Notes: generated from the letters alone by a model not told the origin. Shown: positions 32,310-43,478, counted from the stretch's first letter. The stretch is 64,000 nt of DNA from Magnetospirillum sulfuroxidans (GCF_018224925.1 NZ_JAGTUF010000010.1:62001-126000); one strand, 5' to 3'. Program-made: numbers and translations.

Positions 32310-32857
32310 CAGCGCTGGAAGGCGGCGAGGGAGCCGCGCACCTGATCCAGCGCGTTGCGCATTTCCACTTGGAAGCGCTGCGAGGTTTCCTGGGCGTATT
32401 GCGCTTGTTGCGCCGGCATGTTGCGCAGCAATTGTTCGGTCGCCGCCTGGGTGCCGACGATGCCAGCCTCGACGGCGTCGACGACTTCGTTGGCTTGCTT
32501 GATCTGGGAGGCGGCGCCGCTGGCCAGTGTCTGCGCATCGGCCATGGCCAATAAATGGCCAAGTCCGGTCACCGCGTTCTTCAGTTGCGCCCCGGCCGAG
32601 GAGACAGCCACCGCCGCCCCCTGTTGGACGGCGTTGTCGTTCAACTGCCGCACGGCGGCGATCATGGTCTGGATTTGCTGGGTGATATCGTTGGTCTGAT
32701 TACTGTCTTGGGATTGACGACGCTCGTGGGTGCCGCCGGTCCCTTCGGTCAGACGGCCGGAATCGGGCAGAGTTTCGTCCGAGGCGGCAACCGCGGAGGC
32801 GGATTCCGACGCAGGAGACAAAGAACTCAGGAATGAGGCTATTCTGCCGATTCCCAT
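32309..32857 (-). CDS. Uncharacterised helical protein
   Basis: This 182-residue protein is not recognised. The first 60 residues are Ser/Ala/Glu/Gly-rich and likely disordered. The rest is rich in Ala and Gln and predicted amphipathic helical (for example NDITQQIQTMIAAVRQLNDN), with a C-terminal segment vaguely like phasins or apolipoprotein-like surface proteins. No signal peptide is evident. The ATG at 32857 has a GGGG about 7 nt upstream; a GTG at 32866 is possible. It is bounded by terminators on both sides, so it is monocistronic. Confidence 0.6.
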   Translation of the reverse strand: MGIGRIASFLSSLSPASESASAVAASDETLPDSGRLTEGTGGTHERRQSQDSNQTNDITQQIQTMIAAVRQLNDNAVQQGAAVAVSSAGAQLKNAVTGLGHLLAMADAQTLASGAASQIKQANEVVDAVEAGIVGTQAATEQLLRNMPAQQAQYAQETSQRFQVEMRNALDQVRGSLAAFQR

Positions 32858-32869
32858 GAGTGACACCCC

Positions 32870-32891
32870 AAAAAAAGCACCCTTTGGGTGC
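32870..32891 (-). terminator. Intrinsic terminator after the Suv3-like helicase
   Basis: On the minus strand, GCACCC-AAA-GGGTGC is followed by seven T residues. It lies 53 bp after the helicase stop and just upstream of the next minus-strand gene. Confidence 0.85.
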
Positions 32892-32943
32892 GGTCAGGTC
32901 CCAACCCGAATGGGTCCAGCATAGCCCTAATGATCCGCGGATT

Positions 32944-35400
32944 TCAATGCTTTGCGGCGCTGTGCTGGCGCAGGACGGCAAAAGGGGACGAATCCGGGGT
33001 TTTTGGTGGCCGCGGCGCCGGTGGTTTCTGGCGACGCGGCGCCAGCCAGCCGGTTTCGCCCTGACGCCAGCCGAGATTTTGCAAGGCGCTGCTGACATGG
33101 GCGGGCTTGGCCGCCAAAGTGGACAAAATCGATGGCGGCAGCATGAAGCCATGGGGATGGGCGCGGGCGAGCCCGCGCAATTGCGCCGTCACCCGTTCTA
33201 AAATATCGACCCGCACCGCCAGTTCGCCCAGGCAGCGATAGCCGATGGCGGTCAGATAGGGGCGGGACAGGGCGCCGATACTCAGGCTGGCTTGTCCGCG
33301 CGGCAGACTGGCCAGGGGGTGACCGCTCTGGACGGACCATAACAGGGCCCGCATTCTTTGTGCCGCCGGTTTCAGCAAGGCCGGGGCATAAAGGCTTTCC
33401 AGGCCAAAGCGGATATCCATGCGCGCCAATGTTTTGCGGTCCTGGTCTGACAAGGCGGTGATTTGGCCTTCGGCTTGGGCGCGCGACAGAGAGCCCAAAC
33501 CCTCGGCCAATTGGTGCAGCAATCCCCGGCCCGGCCCGCCCAGATCGGCTGGCGGGTGCAGCAAGGGGGCAAACAGTGGCGCAAGGGCTCCGGCCAGGAA
33601 CAGCCCCAGGCGTTTGAGCAGCCGTTCGCGTTGCCCCGGCTCCACCAGATCCGAGGGCAGCATCTCGAGCTGCGGTGCGAAAGCGGTGTGGCCGGGGCTT
33701 AGCCGGGCCACGGGTTGGCCTTCCCACAACACGCGGCCGTGATCGTCCACGGCAAAAGCGGTATCGTCAGCCGCAATCAAGCGGGCCACCCGTCCGGCGA
33801 TTTCCGGTTTCAATGAACGCGCCGCCGCCGCCAGCACGGTCTTGGCCGCCGCGGCCCCCTCGGCCGCATCGGCGACAAAGTTGAAGCCGTCCAGGTGGCC
33901 GACGAATTGCCCTTCGACCACCACCTCGCCGGTTTTGGCCACCGCCCCCACCAAGCCGTTGTCGTCCCGCATGGCCCGGACCAGCGCCGAGGTGCGGCGA
34001 TCGACGAAGCGTTGGGTCAGACTGTGGTGCAAGGCGTCGGAGAGCTTGTCCTCGATGGCGCGGGTGCGCTCCTGCCAGTGGCTGGGGTCGGCGATCCAAT
34101 CGCCACGGTGCGAGACATAGGTCCAGGTGCGGACATGGGCGATGCGGGCCAGCAAGGTGTCCATCTCGCCATCGGCACGATCCAGGCGATTGACGTGATT
34201 GGCCAGCCAATCGGTGGGCAGGCGCCGGCCCGGACCGCAGAGATGACGGAAAATCTGCCCGAGCAAACGGGTGTGGTTGTCGGCCATGACCTTGCGGAAA
34301 TCGGGAATCTGGCAGATTTCCCACAACAATTTCACCCGCTCGGGATGGGTGGTCAGGCGCTTGATGTCGTCATCGGCGGCCAGGATGGTCAGGGCCAGAT
34401 GGTCGTCGGCTTCCCGCGCCCGGATCAGACCCTGTTGTTCCGGGGCGCGCTCGAGACTGGCCAGCAGCGCTGCGGTGGTGGCGAAGCGCAGAGCGGAATT
34501 GCGCCATGACAAGGCGGTCAATGGCTGGAAAACGTGATTTTCCACCGCTTCGACCACATCCGGGTCAATCCCGGTGACATCGGCCGTGGTGCCGAAGGTG
34601 CCATCATTCATATGGCGGCCGGCGCGGCCGCCGATTTGGGCGATCTCGGTGGCATCCAGCCGGCGGGGCGCGCGGCCGTCGAATTTGCGCAGACCGGCAA
34701 AGGCGACATGATCGACGTCCATGTTCAGCCCCATGCCGATGGCGTCGGTGGCGACGATATAATCGACCTCGCCGGCTTGATACAATCCCACCTGGGCATT
34801 GCGGGTGCGGGGCGACAGCGCCCCCAGCACCACCGCCGCGCCGCCGCGTTGCCGGCGCACATATTCGGCCATGGCATAGACTTCGGCGGCGGAAAAGGCG
34901 ACCACGGCGGAACGCGGCGGCAGCCGGTTCAGCTTTTTCGCCCCCGAATAGGTCAAGGATGACAGGCGTGGGCGGGTGGAAAAGGCAACGTCGGGAACCA
35001 ATCGGCGCAGCAGCGGCTTGATGGTTTCGGCCCCCAGGAACACCGTTTCTTCAAGCCCGCGCGCGTGCAGCAATCGGTCGGTGAAGATATGGCCGCGTTC
35101 GGGATCGGCGCAAAGCTGGATTTCGTCGATGGCCAAAAAGGCGACGCGGCGATCCAGCGGCATGGATTCGACGGTGCAGACGAACCAACGCGGATGGGCG
35201 GGGATGATCTTTTCCTCGCCGGTGATCAGCGCCACCTGGGCCGCGCCCTTCAGCTTGACGATGCGGTCATAATTTTCCCGCGCCAGCAAACGCAGGGGAA
35301 AGCCGATCATGCCGCTGGCATGACCGAGCATGCGGTCAAGGGCGAAATGGGTCTTGCCGGTATTGGTCGGGCCGAGAACGGCCATGATCCGACCGGCCAT
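32944..35400 (-). CDS. Suv3-like ATP-dependent RNA helicase
   Basis: This 818-residue superfamily-2 helicase is related to mitochondrial SUV3, an RNA degradosome helicase. Walker A is GPTNTGKTHFA (about 10-20), the DExx box is AIDEIQLC, and motif VI is QIGGRAGRH. The SUV3-type C-terminal region follows, with a basic Pro/Lys-rich tail. These proteins are widespread in alphaproteobacteria, but their role there is poorly known. The start MAGRIMAVLGPT is 4 bp after the queD stop on the other side; the gene is downstream of queED on the same strand. Confidence 0.85.
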   Translation of the reverse strand: MAGRIMAVLGPTNTGKTHFALDRMLGHASGMIGFPLRLLARENYDRIVKLKGAAQVALITGEEKIIPAHPRWFVCTVESMPLDRRVAFLAIDEIQLCADPERGHIFTDRLLHARGLEETVFLGAETIKPLLRRLVPDVAFSTRPRLSSLTYSGAKKLNRLPPRSAVVAFSAAEVYAMAEYVRRQRGGAAVVLGALSPRTRNAQVGLYQAGEVDYIVATDAIGMGLNMDVDHVAFAGLRKFDGRAPRRLDATEIAQIGGRAGRHMNDGTFGTTADVTGIDPDVVEAVENHVFQPLTALSWRNSALRFATTAALLASLERAPEQQGLIRAREADDHLALTILAADDDIKRLTTHPERVKLLWEICQIPDFRKVMADNHTRLLGQIFRHLCGPGRRLPTDWLANHVNRLDRADGEMDTLLARIAHVRTWTYVSHRGDWIADPSHWQERTRAIEDKLSDALHHSLTQRFVDRRTSALVRAMRDDNGLVGAVAKTGEVVVEGQFVGHLDGFNFVADAAEGAAAAKTVLAAAARSLKPEIAGRVARLIAADDTAFAVDDHGRVLWEGQPVARLSPGHTAFAPQLEMLPSDLVEPGQRERLLKRLGLFLAGALAPLFAPLLHPPADLGGPGRGLLHQLAEGLGSLSRAQAEGQITALSDQDRKTLARMDIRFGLESLYAPALLKPAAQRMRALLWSVQSGHPLASLPRGQASLSIGALSRPYLTAIGYRCLGELAVRVDILERVTAQLRGLARAHPHGFMLPPSILSTLAAKPAHVSSALQNLGWRQGETGWLAPRRQKPPAPRPPKTPDSSPFAVLRQHSAAKH

Positions 35401-35404
35401 CGCC

Positions 35405-35935
35405 TTATTCCCCGTATTCGGCGGCGCAGTTGGGGGTTTCGAACACCCGCACCATCACCAGCCGCGCCGCCCCGCCGGAACGCTGGCGGACCGGTTCGGC
35501 CAGCTTGACGAACCAGTGGCGGGCCAAACATTCGGCGGTGGGCTGAAACGGCACCACGGTCAGCTTGGTGGTCAGGCGGGTGTCGGTGGTGGTGGCCTCG
35601 CCTTTTGCCCGCACCTCGGCTTCCAGGGCATTGCGCCAGTGCGCCGGATCGCGGCCTTGCGGCGTGAACATCTCCAGCAATTCGGCATCGGCCAAGGCGG
35701 CGATGAAGCCGTGATCGCACGGCTCGTCGATGGCTTTGACCATTTCGGCCTTAAGGAAGCCGAAATCCAGAACCATGTCGGTCTGTTCACCGTCGTGGTG
35801 CAGGTCGACGGCCTCGCACACCGCTTCGATGCCATAGCGATGGCCGTGCAGGTGACGGCATTTCGAGCCATGGGTCATGATGCGGTGACCGGCATCGATG
35901 TCGATGCGCCGCGTGATGCGGTAAGGGGCGGGCAT
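35405..35935 (-). CDS. queD: 6-carboxy-tetrahydropterin synthase QueD
   Basis: This 176-residue enzyme converts dihydroneopterin triphosphate to 6-carboxy-tetrahydropterin in the queuosine pathway. Zinc ligands are visible as H17 (DAGHRI), H30 and H32 (HLHGH), with catalytic C26. It is longer than E. coli QueD (about 120) by a middle insertion, common in alphaproteobacteria. The ATG at 35935 follows queE by 5 bp; further upstream codons lie inside queE. Confidence 0.9.
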   Translation of the reverse strand: MPAPYRITRRIDIDAGHRIMTHGSKCRHLHGHRYGIEAVCEAVDLHHDGEQTDMVLDFGFLKAEMVKAIDEPCDHGFIAALADAELLEMFTPQGRDPAHWRNALEAEVRAKGEATTTDTRLTTKLTVVPFQPTAECLARHWFVKLAEPVRQRSGGAARLVMVRVFETPNCAAEYGE

Positions 35936-35940
35936 GGTGA

Positions 35941-36561
35941 TTACGGGATTCCCAGAATCTTGTGTGTCTGCAAACTGAGCCGCCAGCGCGGATGGGTCAA
36001 GCAGAAGGATATGCAGGCTTGCATATGGGCGGCGCGGTCGGGGCCGTCCATGGGCTGGAGGAAATAATGGCGAAACGGCAATCGTTCCAGGCTGGTCGGG
36101 TCGATGCCTGCTTGCGGCCAGACCAGCTTGATCTCGTCGCCGGCGGTGATGTGCAGATCGGTGCCGGCCTTGGGGCTGATGCAGACCCAATCAATTCCGT
36201 CGGGCAGGGCGATGGTGCCGTTGCTTTCCACCGCGATCTCCAAGCCCCAGCGGTGCAGGGCGTGGATCAGGGCTTCGTCCAGTTGCAGACCGGGTTCGCC
36301 GCCGGTAACCACCACCAAGGGCTGACCACCGCCGCCCTTGGGCCACAGGGCGGCGACGGCGGCGGCCAAGATGTCGGCATCGGCGAATTTATCGCCGCCG
36401 ACGAAATCGGTGTCGCAGAATCGGCATTGGGCGGTGGCGCGGTCGGCCTCGCGGCCGCTCCACAGATTGCAGCCGGCAAAGCGCAGGAAGATGGCGGCGC
36501 GGCCGGCTTGGCCGCCTTCGCCCTGAAGGGTGTAAAACAGTTCCTTGACCGTATAGGCCAT
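35941..36561 (-). CDS. queE: 7-carboxy-7-deazaguanine synthase QueE (radical SAM)
   Basis: This 206-residue radical SAM enzyme makes 7-carboxy-7-deazaguanine from the QueD product. The cluster ligands are C31-x14-C46-x2-C49 (CNLWSG ... CRFC), the spaced motif seen in one QueE subtype rather than CX3CX2C. The SAM GGE motif is VTGGEPGLQ. It precedes queD in the operon. queC and queF are not in the window. Confidence 0.9.
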   Translation of the reverse strand: MAYTVKELFYTLQGEGGQAGRAAIFLRFAGCNLWSGREADRATAQCRFCDTDFVGGDKFADADILAAAVAALWPKGGGGQPLVVVTGGEPGLQLDEALIHALHRWGLEIAVESNGTIALPDGIDWVCISPKAGTDLHITAGDEIKLVWPQAGIDPTSLERLPFRHYFLQPMDGPDRAAHMQACISFCLTHPRWRLSLQTHKILGIP

Positions 36562-36621
36562 GGTCGGGTGCCTTTTGCTCACTGCGTCATCTCGGCTTGT
36601 GGCCGAAGGACGATCAGGCAA

Positions 36622-36963
36622 TCAATGATCGCTGCCGTGCAAGATGGCCTTGTCCGGGCCGACATCGTAATTTTGTCCCTCGACCGTCAGGGTGACGGCA
36701 TGGGGGAAGATGGCGCGGATCAGGCCCTTGCGCTCCAGCGCCGCCCACACCGCCGGATTGCTCAGGCCCGAGGCGTCCTTGGTCATCGCCACCTTGTCGC
36801 CGACGTGAAAATGGTTGCCGTGCGGGCGCGGCAGGGTGGTCAGCAGCTTGTCGCCGTTGTCGTGGGTGTTGGCGGTCTCGGGGTGACGGGCCAATTCCTG
36901 GAACAACACCAGGGTCTTGCATTGCAACGGGTTCAGCTTGAGCGGGTTGGCTTTCGGCGGCAT
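36622..36963 (-). CDS. Conserved hypothetical protein
   Basis: This 113-residue soluble protein has no recognised domain. It begins with a NPLKLNPLQCKTLVLFQELA helix, then has an HGNHFHVGDKV segment with four histidines and a region AVWAALERKGLIRAIFP that looks like a winged-helix-like element. It lies 28 bp downstream of rsmE on the same strand, so it may be cotranscribed with rsmE. Real coding character is supported by codon bias and the tight spacing. Confidence 0.7.
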   Translation of the reverse strand: MPPKANPLKLNPLQCKTLVLFQELARHPETANTHDNGDKLLTTLPRPHGNHFHVGDKVAMTKDASGLSNPAVWAALERKGLIRAIFPHAVTLTVEGQNYDVGPDKAILHGSDH

Positions 36964-36991
36964 TCATCTTCTCCGACAAAGGGGCCGGGCA

Positions 36992-37729
36992 TTATGAAGC
37001 ACGCGGGCGATGGTTCCAATCCCCAAGCAGGGCCTGGACGATGGCCAAGCCGGCAATGGCTGCGGTTTCCGCCCGCAAGATGCGCGGTCCCAGCGAAACC
37101 GGTACAGTAAAGGGTTGCCGGGCCAGCAAGGCCCGCTCGTTTTCGTCGAATCCGCCTTCGGGGCCGACCAGCAAGGCCAGCTTGCCCGGCGGCACCGTCG
37201 CCAGCGCCTGGGCGATGGGGGCGCCGCCGCCGCTTTCGTCGAGAAACAGTAACGGCCGCGCGGCGTCCCAACCGGCCAGGGCCTTGTCCAGCGCCGCCGG
37301 TTCGTGCATGGACGGGACGGTAAGGCGCTCGCATTGCTCGGCCGCCTCGGTCATGTTGGCGGCCAAGCGGTCGGTGTTGACCCGGCTCATCACCGTGCGG
37401 CGGGTGAAGACCGGCCACAGCATCGAGATACCCAATTCGCTGGCTTTTTCCGCCACCAGATCGATGCGATCCTTCTTGATCGGCGCCGCCAGCAGCCACA
37501 AATCGGGCTCGGGCATTTGCGGCCGGGTCTGGGCGACCAGTCTGACCGAGACGCCATTTTTGCCCACCGTTTCCAGATCGCCCCGCCATTGGCCATCGCG
37601 GCCGTTGAACAAAGCGATCGCTTCGCCCGCTTTGACCCGCATGACGTTGGCGAGGTAGTGCGATTGTTCCTTGCCCAGCCCGATGGTGGTATCGGCGAAC
37701 AAGTCATTGGTGACGTAAAGACGAATCAC
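36992..37729 (-). CDS. rsmE: 16S rRNA m3U1498 methyltransferase RsmE
   Basis: This 245-residue SPOUT-fold methyltransferase modifies U1498 of 16S rRNA. The C-terminal SAM-binding knot is visible as LLVGPEGGFDENE and LGPRILRAETAAI. The N-terminal PUA-like domain includes SHYLANVMRV. The start is a GTG at 37729, whose GTGA overlap with the NfeD stop fixes it. Confidence 0.93.
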   Translation of the reverse strand: MIRLYVTNDLFADTTIGLGKEQSHYLANVMRVKAGEAIALFNGRDGQWRGDLETVGKNGVSVRLVAQTRPQMPEPDLWLLAAPIKKDRIDLVAEKASELGISMLWPVFTRRTVMSRVNTDRLAANMTEAAEQCERLTVPSMHEPAALDKALAGWDAARPLLFLDESGGGAPIAQALATVPPGKLALLVGPEGGFDENERALLARQPFTVPVSLGPRILRAETAAIAGLAIVQALLGDWNHRPRAS

Positions 37730-38163
37730 GATGCCGCTTCCACCTTCAAGACAATGCCGTCGGCGCCGACGACCGTGACCCTGGCCCCGGTGGGCAGGTC
37801 GGGGCCGCAAACCTTCCAGGTGGTGTCGCCCAGCTTCATCCGGCCATACCCATCCAGAATCGGGGTGTCCAGGGTATGGATGGTGCCGACCAATTGGGCG
37901 GCGCGCCTGTTGAGCAAGGGGGCCTGACTCGCCGGTTCCTTCAGCCGGCTATACAGCTTGCGCCCGGCCACCGCCGCCACCACGGTCAGGGCGGCGAAGA
38001 TGACGGCATGGATTTCCCACCCCAGGCCGGGGGCCATATAGGCGACCATGCCGGTCAGGAAGGCGGCGATTCCCGGCCATAACAGATAGGTGCCGGGGAC
38101 CATGGCCTCGGCTCCGATCAGGACAACGCCGGCAATCAGCCAATGCCAGAATACCGGTTGCAT
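37726..38163 (-). CDS. NfeD-family membrane protein
   Basis: This 145-residue short-form NfeD has two or three transmembrane helices in the first 75 residues and a C-terminal OB-fold domain (GTIHTLDTPILDGYGRMKLGDTTW). NfeD proteins pair with SPFH/stomatin proteins in membrane microdomains; the partner gene lies 2 bp upstream. It also overlaps rsmE by 4 bp. Confidence 0.9.
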   Translation of the reverse strand: MQPVFWHWLIAGVVLIGAEAMVPGTYLLWPGIAAFLTGMVAYMAPGLGWEIHAVIFAALTVVAAVAGRKLYSRLKEPASQAPLLNRRAAQLVGTIHTLDTPILDGYGRMKLGDTTWKVCGPDLPTGARVTVVGADGIVLKVEAAS

Positions 38164-38165
38164 GA

Positions 38166-39125
38166 TCAGCCCCCCGCGTTGGGAAGGCCGGCGCGGCGCG
38201 GCTTGGCGGCGGTGCCGTCGCTCAGGGCATCCTTGGCGATTTCGGCGATGCCGGCGACCGCGCCGATGATGCCGGAGGCCTCCAGCGGCATCATGATCAG
38301 CTTTTGATTGGGGGCTGACGCGACCTTTTCCAGGGCGCCGACATAGCGCTGAGCGATGAAGTAATTGACCGCCATCGCCTCGCCACCGGCCACCGCCTTG
38401 GAGACCACGTACACCGCCTTGGCTTCGGCCTCGGCCTCGCGCTCGCGTGCTTCGGCGTCGCGGAAGGCGGCCTCGCGCCGGCCCTCGGCCGCCAGGATCT
38501 GCGCCTGTTTTTGTCCTTCCGCCTTCAACACCTCGGCTTGCTTCAGGCCCTCGGCCTCCAAGATGGCGGCGCGTTTGTCGCGCTCGGCCTTCATCTGCCG
38601 GCCCATGGCATCGACCAGATCGCGCGGCGGCGCGATGTCCTTGATCTCGATGCGGGTGACCTTGACGCCCCAGGGCTGGGTCGCTTCATCGACGACGACC
38701 AGCAGCTTGGTGTTGATCTGGTCGCGCAGGGACAGCAACTCGTCCAAATCCATGCCGCCCATCACCGTGCGGATGTTGGTCATGATCAAATTCAAGATGG
38801 CGATTTGCAGATGCGCCACTTCATAGGCGGCGCGCGCGGTATCGAGCACTTGGAAGAACACCACCCCGTCCACCGTCACCATGGCGTTGTCGCGGGTGAT
38901 GATTTCCTGGCTGGGAACGTCGAGCACCTGCTCCATCACGTTCAGCTTGCGGCCGACGCGATCGACCAGCGGCACGATCAGGTGCAGGCCGGGGGACAGG
39001 GTGCGGGTATAGCGGCCAAAGCGTTCGACGGTGAATTCATACCCTTGGGGCACCACCTTGATGCCCATGAAAACCAGGACCAGACCCAGGGCTACCAGGG
39101 CCAGGGCAAAGGCGGCGACGTCCAT
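38166..39125 (-). CDS. SPFH/stomatin-like protein (slipin, QmcA type)
   Basis: This 319-residue membrane-anchored SPFH protein has an N-terminal hydrophobic anchor (residues 3-22) and a band-7 domain starting VVPQGYEFTVERFGRYTRTL. A long Glu/Ala/Lys coiled coil (about 195-245) and a C-terminal hydrophobic segment follow. It most likely acts with NfeD as a membrane scaffold that influences FtsH-type proteolysis. The ATG at 39125 (MDVAAFALAL) places the anchor first; more upstream codons add only a spurious stretch. Confidence 0.9.
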   Translation of the reverse strand: MDVAAFALALVALGLVLVFMGIKVVPQGYEFTVERFGRYTRTLSPGLHLIVPLVDRVGRKLNVMEQVLDVPSQEIITRDNAMVTVDGVVFFQVLDTARAAYEVAHLQIAILNLIMTNIRTVMGGMDLDELLSLRDQINTKLLVVVDEATQPWGVKVTRIEIKDIAPPRDLVDAMGRQMKAERDKRAAILEAEGLKQAEVLKAEGQKQAQILAAEGRREAAFRDAEAREREAEAEAKAVYVVSKAVAGGEAMAVNYFIAQRYVGALEKVASAPNQKLIMMPLEASGIIGAVAGIAEIAKDALSDGTAAKPRRAGLPNAGG

Positions 39126-39248
39126 GATCCGTAATCCCTTCGCATGTGCAGCTGAAACGAGCATAGCGCCAACCCGCCGGGTTGTCGTTGACCAAGTGTT
39201 TTGCGACGGGGCATAACCCTGGGACCAGGGTTGATGGAAAGAATGGGC

Positions 39249-40241
39249 ATGCAGCGGATTGGCATCATCGGCGCGGGCGCTTGGGGAACGGCGTTGGCGG
39301 TAGCAGCCAGACGGGCGGGGCGCGATGTGGTGTTGTGGGCGCACGAACCCGACGTCGCCGCCGCCATCACCGCCATGGGCCGCAACACGGTTTATTTGCC
39401 CGACATCCATCTGGATCCCAGCATCCGCGCCACCACCGATCTGGCCGATGCGCTGGATGCCGACGCGGTGTTGCTGGTGACCCCGGCCCAGCATCTGCGC
39501 GCCAGTCTGAAGCAGGCCGCCCGCCATTGGCGGCGCGGAGTGCCGGCGGTGATCTGCGCCAAGGGGATCGAGCAGGGCAGCGATTGCATGATGACCGAGG
39601 TGGCCGAGGCGGAATTGCCCGGCATCCCGTTGGCGGTGCTGTCCGGCCCCACTTTCGCCATCGAGGTGGCGCGCGGCCTGCCCACCGCCATCACCTTGGC
39701 GTGTGGGGATGCCGCCTTGGGGGCCAAGCTGGTCGACGCCCTGGGCACCCCGGCCTTCCGCCCCTATCTGGCCGCCGATCTGGTCGGGGCGGAAATCGGC
39801 GGCGCGGTCAAGAACGTGCTGGCCATCGCCTGTGGCATCGTCGAGGGCAAGGGCTATGGCGACAATGCCCGCGCCGCCCTGATCACCCGTGGACTGGCCG
39901 AAATGTCGCGCTTGGCCATGGCCAAGGGCGGGCGGATGGAAACCCTGATGGGGTTGTCGGGGATGGGGGACCTGATCCTTACCGCGTCATCGGCGCAATC
40001 GCGCAATTATTCGCTCGGTCTGCTGCTGGGGCAGGGGCAAAGCCTGGCGGATATCCTGGCCGGGCGCAAGGCGGTGACCGAAGGGGTGTGGAGCGCCGGG
40101 GCGGTGGTCGATATGGCCCAGCGCCTGGGCATTGAAATGCCCATTTGCGCCGGCGTCGATGCGGTGCTCAACCGCGCCTGTCCGTTGGATGAAGCCATCA
40201 TGCAATTGCTATCGCGGCCGTTCACGTTGGAAGGCCGCTAA
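39249..40241 (+). CDS. gpsA: Glycerol-3-phosphate dehydrogenase (NAD(P)+)
   Basis: GpsA makes sn-glycerol-3-phosphate for phospholipids. The 330-residue protein begins with the Rossmann motif GIIGAGAWGTALA (about 4-16). The catalytic lysine lies in GGAVKNVLAIACG. NADP-binding and helical C-terminal domains are complete. Starts at 39234, 39243 and 39249 are all possible; 39249 is preferred because GGAAAG lies 7 nt upstream. Confidence 0.94.
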   Translation: MQRIGIIGAGAWGTALAVAARRAGRDVVLWAHEPDVAAAITAMGRNTVYLPDIHLDPSIRATTDLADALDADAVLLVTPAQHLRASLKQAARHWRRGVPAVICAKGIEQGSDCMMTEVAEAELPGIPLAVLSGPTFAIEVARGLPTAITLACGDAALGAKLVDALGTPAFRPYLAADLVGAEIGGAVKNVLAIACGIVEGKGYGDNARAALITRGLAEMSRLAMAKGGRMETLMGLSGMGDLILTASSAQSRNYSLGLLLGQGQSLADILAGRKAVTEGVWSAGAVVDMAQRLGIEMPICAGVDAVLNRACPLDEAIMQLLSRPFTLEGR

Positions 40242-40255
40242 CCGGAGGAAACGCC

Positions 40256-40537
40256 ATGACCCTTTACATCATCACCTGTATCGACAAGCCCGATGCGTTG
40301 GATCTGCGTCTGGCCAATCGTCAGGCCCATTTGGATTACGCCCGCGCCTGGACCGACAAGATGCTGATGGGCGGGCCGCTGTTGTCCGATGACGGCGAAT
40401 CCATGCAAGGTTCGATGTTGGTGCTGGACGTGGAAGACCGCGCCCAGGTGGACGATTTCATCGCCAATGACCCCTATGGTCTGGCCGGTCTGTTCGCAAG
40501 CGTCACCGTGCGTCGCTACAAGAAGGTTCTGCCGTGA
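40256..40537 (+). CDS. YciI-family protein
   Basis: This 93-residue ferredoxin-like (dimeric alpha/beta barrel) protein has the family motif RQAHLDYARAWTDKMLMGGP and a central conserved His-Asp pair. Known relatives include small dehalogenase-like enzymes, but most YciI proteins have no assigned function. It starts 14 bp after gpsA with GGAGG in front and is probably cotranscribed with it and with the EVE gene. Confidence 0.88.
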   Translation: MTLYIITCIDKPDALDLRLANRQAHLDYARAWTDKMLMGGPLLSDDGESMQGSMLVLDVEDRAQVDDFIANDPYGLAGLFASVTVRRYKKVLP

Positions 40538-40562
40538 TCGGCTCCATTCCGGGAGGAAGGCA

Positions 40563-40976
40563 ATGAAACGCTGGCTGGTCAAATCCGAACCGGGCGCGTG
40601 GTCGTGGGACGATCAGGTGCGCGACGGCGTCACCGCCTGGACCGGGGTCCGCAACTACCAGGCCAGCAATTTCCTCAAGGCGATGAAAGTCGGGGATCGC
40701 TGCTTCTTTTACCATTCGGTCAATGAGAAGCGCATCGTCGGCATCGTCGAGGTGGTGCGCGAGGCCTATCCCGACCCCACTTCCGACGATCCGCGCTGGG
40801 TCTGCCCGGATTTGAAGGCGGTGGCTCCGGTTCCCCATCCGGTCGCCCTGGCCGACATCAAGGCCGATCCGCGTCTGGCCGACATGGCGCTGATCCGCCA
40901 ATCGCGCCTGTCGGTGATGCCCGTCGATGACGCCAGTTGGGGAATCATCTGCGGGTTGGCGGGGGTGGCGTCGTGA
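40563..40976 (+). CDS. EVE-domain (PUA-like) protein
   Basis: This 137-residue protein is essentially one EVE domain: WLVKSEPGAWSWDD at the start, GVRNYQASNFLKAMKVGD in the middle, and LRQS-like RQSRLSVMPV near the end. EVE domains have the PUA-like fold and recognise modified bases in RNA or DNA. GGAGGAAGG precedes the ATG. Its stop overlaps the GTG of the Rieske gene, so the two are translated together. Confidence 0.9.
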   Translation: MKRWLVKSEPGAWSWDDQVRDGVTAWTGVRNYQASNFLKAMKVGDRCFFYHSVNEKRIVGIVEVVREAYPDPTSDDPRWVCPDLKAVAPVPHPVALADIKADPRLADMALIRQSRLSVMPVDDASWGIICGLAGVAS

Positions 40977-41317
40977 TCTTGTGCCGGCTGGCCGATCTGT
41001 CCGATCCGGGGGCCAGGGGGCCGTTCATCGTTACGTTGGCCGGCGAGCGCAAGCAGGTGTTCGTGGTGCTGACCGATGGGCAGGTGCGGGCCTATGTCAA
41101 TTCCTGCCCGCATGTGGGGGCGCCGCTGGAGATGGAGGAGAATCGTTACCTTGATCTGACCGGTTCGGAAATCATTTGCGCCGTTCACGCCGCCCGTTTC
41201 GATCTGCTGACCGGCGATTGCACCTGGGGACCGTGCCGAGGGCGCCGGCTGACCCCGGTCGCCATCACCATCGCCGATGGCATGATCGTCGCCGATAATC
41301 CACCAAATCTTTCATAG
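40973..41317 (+). CDS. Small Rieske [2Fe-2S] protein
   Basis: This 114-residue soluble Rieske ferredoxin has cluster ligands C45-P-H47 and C69-A-V-H72 (CPHVGAPLE ... CAVHAARFD), all present. There is no signal peptide or oxygenase domain, so it probably serves as an electron carrier for an unidentified partner. The GTG start at 40973 overlaps the EVE stop. Confidence 0.88.
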   Translation: MILCRLADLSDPGARGPFIVTLAGERKQVFVVLTDGQVRAYVNSCPHVGAPLEMEENRYLDLTGSEIICAVHAARFDLLTGDCTWGPCRGRRLTPVAITIADGMIVADNPPNLS

Positions 41318-41494
41318 TTGTGTCACATCGTTGCGTGATTGCGACTTAAAAGAATCGAATCGTTGCGCGGCGGGGGTTGAGTCGGGCGGCGAATATGACC
41401 ATAATTCCGGCCAGCATCGGGGAATAGAATGCCGCGCACCCTCAAAACGAGGGGCGTGCACGAAACGAATATAAAATTTGGGAGACAACCTGAC

Positions 41495-43432
<1,938 letters not shown>

Positions 43433-43449
43433 GACCGGTTGACGTGATC

Positions 43450-43478
43450 AAGGCCCGGCGGCGACGCCGGGCCTTTTT
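43450..43478 (+). terminator. Intrinsic terminator of acsA
   Basis: AAGGCCCGGCG and CGCCGGGCCTT form an 11-bp perfect stem around GCGA, followed by TTT and a T-rich tail (CTTTG). It lies 17 bp after the stop. Confidence 0.9.

Noticed and set aside
41318-41494. Sigma-54 promoter or riboswitch before acsA
   Set aside because: No GG-N10-GC element or riboswitch-like conserved core could be found in the 177-bp gap.
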